Part shown: in pieces, positions 63,276-64,000 of the stretch
Numbering within the stretch: position 1 is the stretch's first letter
Layout: the number at the start of each line of letters is the position of its first letter
Assembly (NCBI RefSeq): GCF_025770765.1
Contig: NZ_JANZKY010000019.1
Coordinates: forward strand, 1-64,000
From: Propionivibrio soli
GTDB taxonomy: Bacteria > Pseudomonadota > Gammaproteobacteria > Burkholderiales > Rhodocyclaceae
DNA: 64,000 bases
Reading direction: 5' to 3'
Notes under the pieces: generated by a model
Databases searched by the model: none
Seen by the model: the letters and a program-made list of their open reading frames with translations, nothing else
What the model was told of the DNA's origin: nothing
Program-made: the position numbers and the translations under genes

Positions 63276-64000
63276 ATGAGTAACGTCACGGATCGCGAAT
63301 CGGTTCCAGAATCCCCGAACCCGATCGGAATGGATGGGATCGAGTTCATCGAGTTCACCACATCTAAACCGCAGGCCCTCGGTGGCGTGCTCGAGCGGAT
63401 GGGATTCCGCCCGGTTGCCCGGCACCGGTCCCGAGAAGTCGAGCTTTACCGCCAGGGGACAATGAATGTCGTCGTCAATTCGCAGCCGACCGACATTCCG
63501 CGTACCGTGGTTCCGGTGGAACGCCCCATCATCAGCGCCATCGCCCTCCGCGTGCGCGACGCGGACGCCGCTTTCCGGCGCGCGCTCGATCTCGGCGCCT
63601 GGGAGATTCCTCCCCGCGCGCAAGCGCTCGAACTCAACATCCCAGGGATACATGGTGTCGGCGAAAGTCTGATCTACTTCGTCGACCGCTACGACGAGTT
63701 TTCGATCTTCGATATCGATTTTCGCGCCATCCCCGGCGTCGATCCGAACCCGCCGGCGATCGCCGACCTCAATTTCTTCGGCATCGTGCAGTACGTCGGG
63801 CTCGAACGCACCGACGACTGGACCGAGTTCTATGTGCAGTTATTCGGTTTCACTCCGATTCCGGACGATGTACGTTTCGGCATCATGCCCAAGGGACTGC
63901 TGTTGCAGAGCCCCTGCCGCAAGTTCTTCCTGCAATTGATCGAGCCGGATGGCGCAGCGCAATATGCGCCGATGGAAGAACATCTGCAGCGTATCGGATT
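63276..64000 (+). CDS. 4-hydroxyphenylpyruvate-dioxygenase-like VOC protein (partial)
   Basis: The first 241 residues of a two-domain vicinal-oxygen-chelate protein; the 3' end is beyond the window. NPIGMDGIEFIEFTTSKPQALGGVLERMGFRPVARHRSREVELYRQG matches the N-terminal domain of bacterial HPPD, which turns 4-hydroxyphenylpyruvate into homogentisate. In true HPPD the second domain begins with IDH, whose His binds iron; here the aligned residues are NFFGIVQYV, apparently without that His. The family assignment is firm but catalytic activity is doubtful. Start at 63276 follows AGGAGC. Confidence 0.75.
   Translation, partial: MSNVTDRESVPESPNPIGMDGIEFIEFTTSKPQALGGVLERMGFRPVARHRSREVELYRQGTMNVVVNSQPTDIPRTVVPVERPIISAIALRVRDADAAFRRALDLGAWEIPPRAQALELNIPGIHGVGESLIYFVDRYDEFSIFDIDFRAIPGVDPNPPAIADLNFFGIVQYVGLERTDDWTEFYVQLFGFTPIPDDVRFGIMPKGLLLQSPCRKFFLQLIEPDGAAQYAPMEEHLQRIG

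Noticed and set aside
1-64000. tRNA genes, CRISPR arrays, insertion sequences or prophage
   Set aside because: No cloverleaf-like sequence, regular direct repeat with spacers, transposase or phage-type gene was noticed on either strand. This was read by eye, without a tRNA or repeat-finding program.

Overview
The window is 64 kb of GC-rich chromosomal DNA from a betaproteobacterium, most likely a relative of Rhodocyclales. The support is the block mdh / sdhE-gltA-sucA-sucB-lpdA, an AcnB-type aconitase, PEP-CTERM proteins, paired PepSY and cytochrome b561 genes, and DUF2339/DUF3999 and DUF3135 proteins. I saw no tRNA, rRNA, CRISPR array, prophage or insertion sequence. The gene content is mostly housekeeping and metabolic, with small accessory patches.

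Layout. 1-9.1 kb: the tail of a PfkB-type sugar kinase, a tandem pair of PEP-CTERM proteins behind a possible sigma-54 promoter, an aldo/keto reductase, an OpgC-like acyltransferase whose end overlaps an SGNH esterase on the other strand, a MATE exporter, an EamA transporter and a third PEP-CTERM protein. 9.3-17.5 kb: DUF3135 protein, dusC with a TrmB-like methyltransferase, LOG-family hydrolase, a YkgJ-type cysteine-cluster protein, an S4 RNA-binding protein, acnB and a DUF4139 protein. 17.6-22 kb: an aspartate module made of a LysR regulator, divergent aspA and a double-domain aspartate racemase. 22-24 kb: the ada-alkB alkylation-repair operon with a recognisable Ada box. 24.2-31.7 kb: PepSY protein plus cytochrome b561, an SDR enzyme, DUF4112 protein, a hybrid histidine kinase, a PH-like/rhomboid protease and an unknown protein. 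31.8-39 kb: DUF2339 and DUF3999 membrane proteins, a DoxX-like protein and rsmJ. 39-44.8 kb: a Fur-type iron operon (siderophore receptor, PepSY-TM protein, tonB, exbB, exbD). 44.9-52.4 kb: pseudouridine synthase, AEC transporter, an atypical FolE, nitronate-monooxygenase-like protein, RRM protein, rlmJ, a secreted 11-residue-repeat protein and a second EamA transporter. 52.4-63 kb: MazG-like protein, CoA-ester lyase, mdh, sdhE, gltA, sucA, sucB and lpdA. From 63.3 kb to the end there is a 4-hydroxyphenylpyruvate-dioxygenase-like gene cut by the window edge.

How the genes fit together. Much of the TCA cycle is encoded here: AcnB, GltA, the complete 2-oxoglutarate dehydrogenase complex and Mdh. 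AspA and the racemase can turn D- or L-aspartate into fumarate. The four succinate dehydrogenase genes usually found between mdh and sdhE in betaproteobacteria are absent, although sdhE remains with an altered motif. No single spectacular new system is evident. The most notable items are the triplicated module in the giant DUF2339 protein, the FolE paralogue lacking two catalytic residues, the dioxygenase-like protein apparently lacking a metal-binding His, the missing sdhCDAB, the fused double racemase with its palindromic regulator site, the Fur-flanked iron promoter with a possible 26-residue leader peptide, and the 11-residue-repeat secreted protein. All family assignments come from reading the translations; no database search was run.
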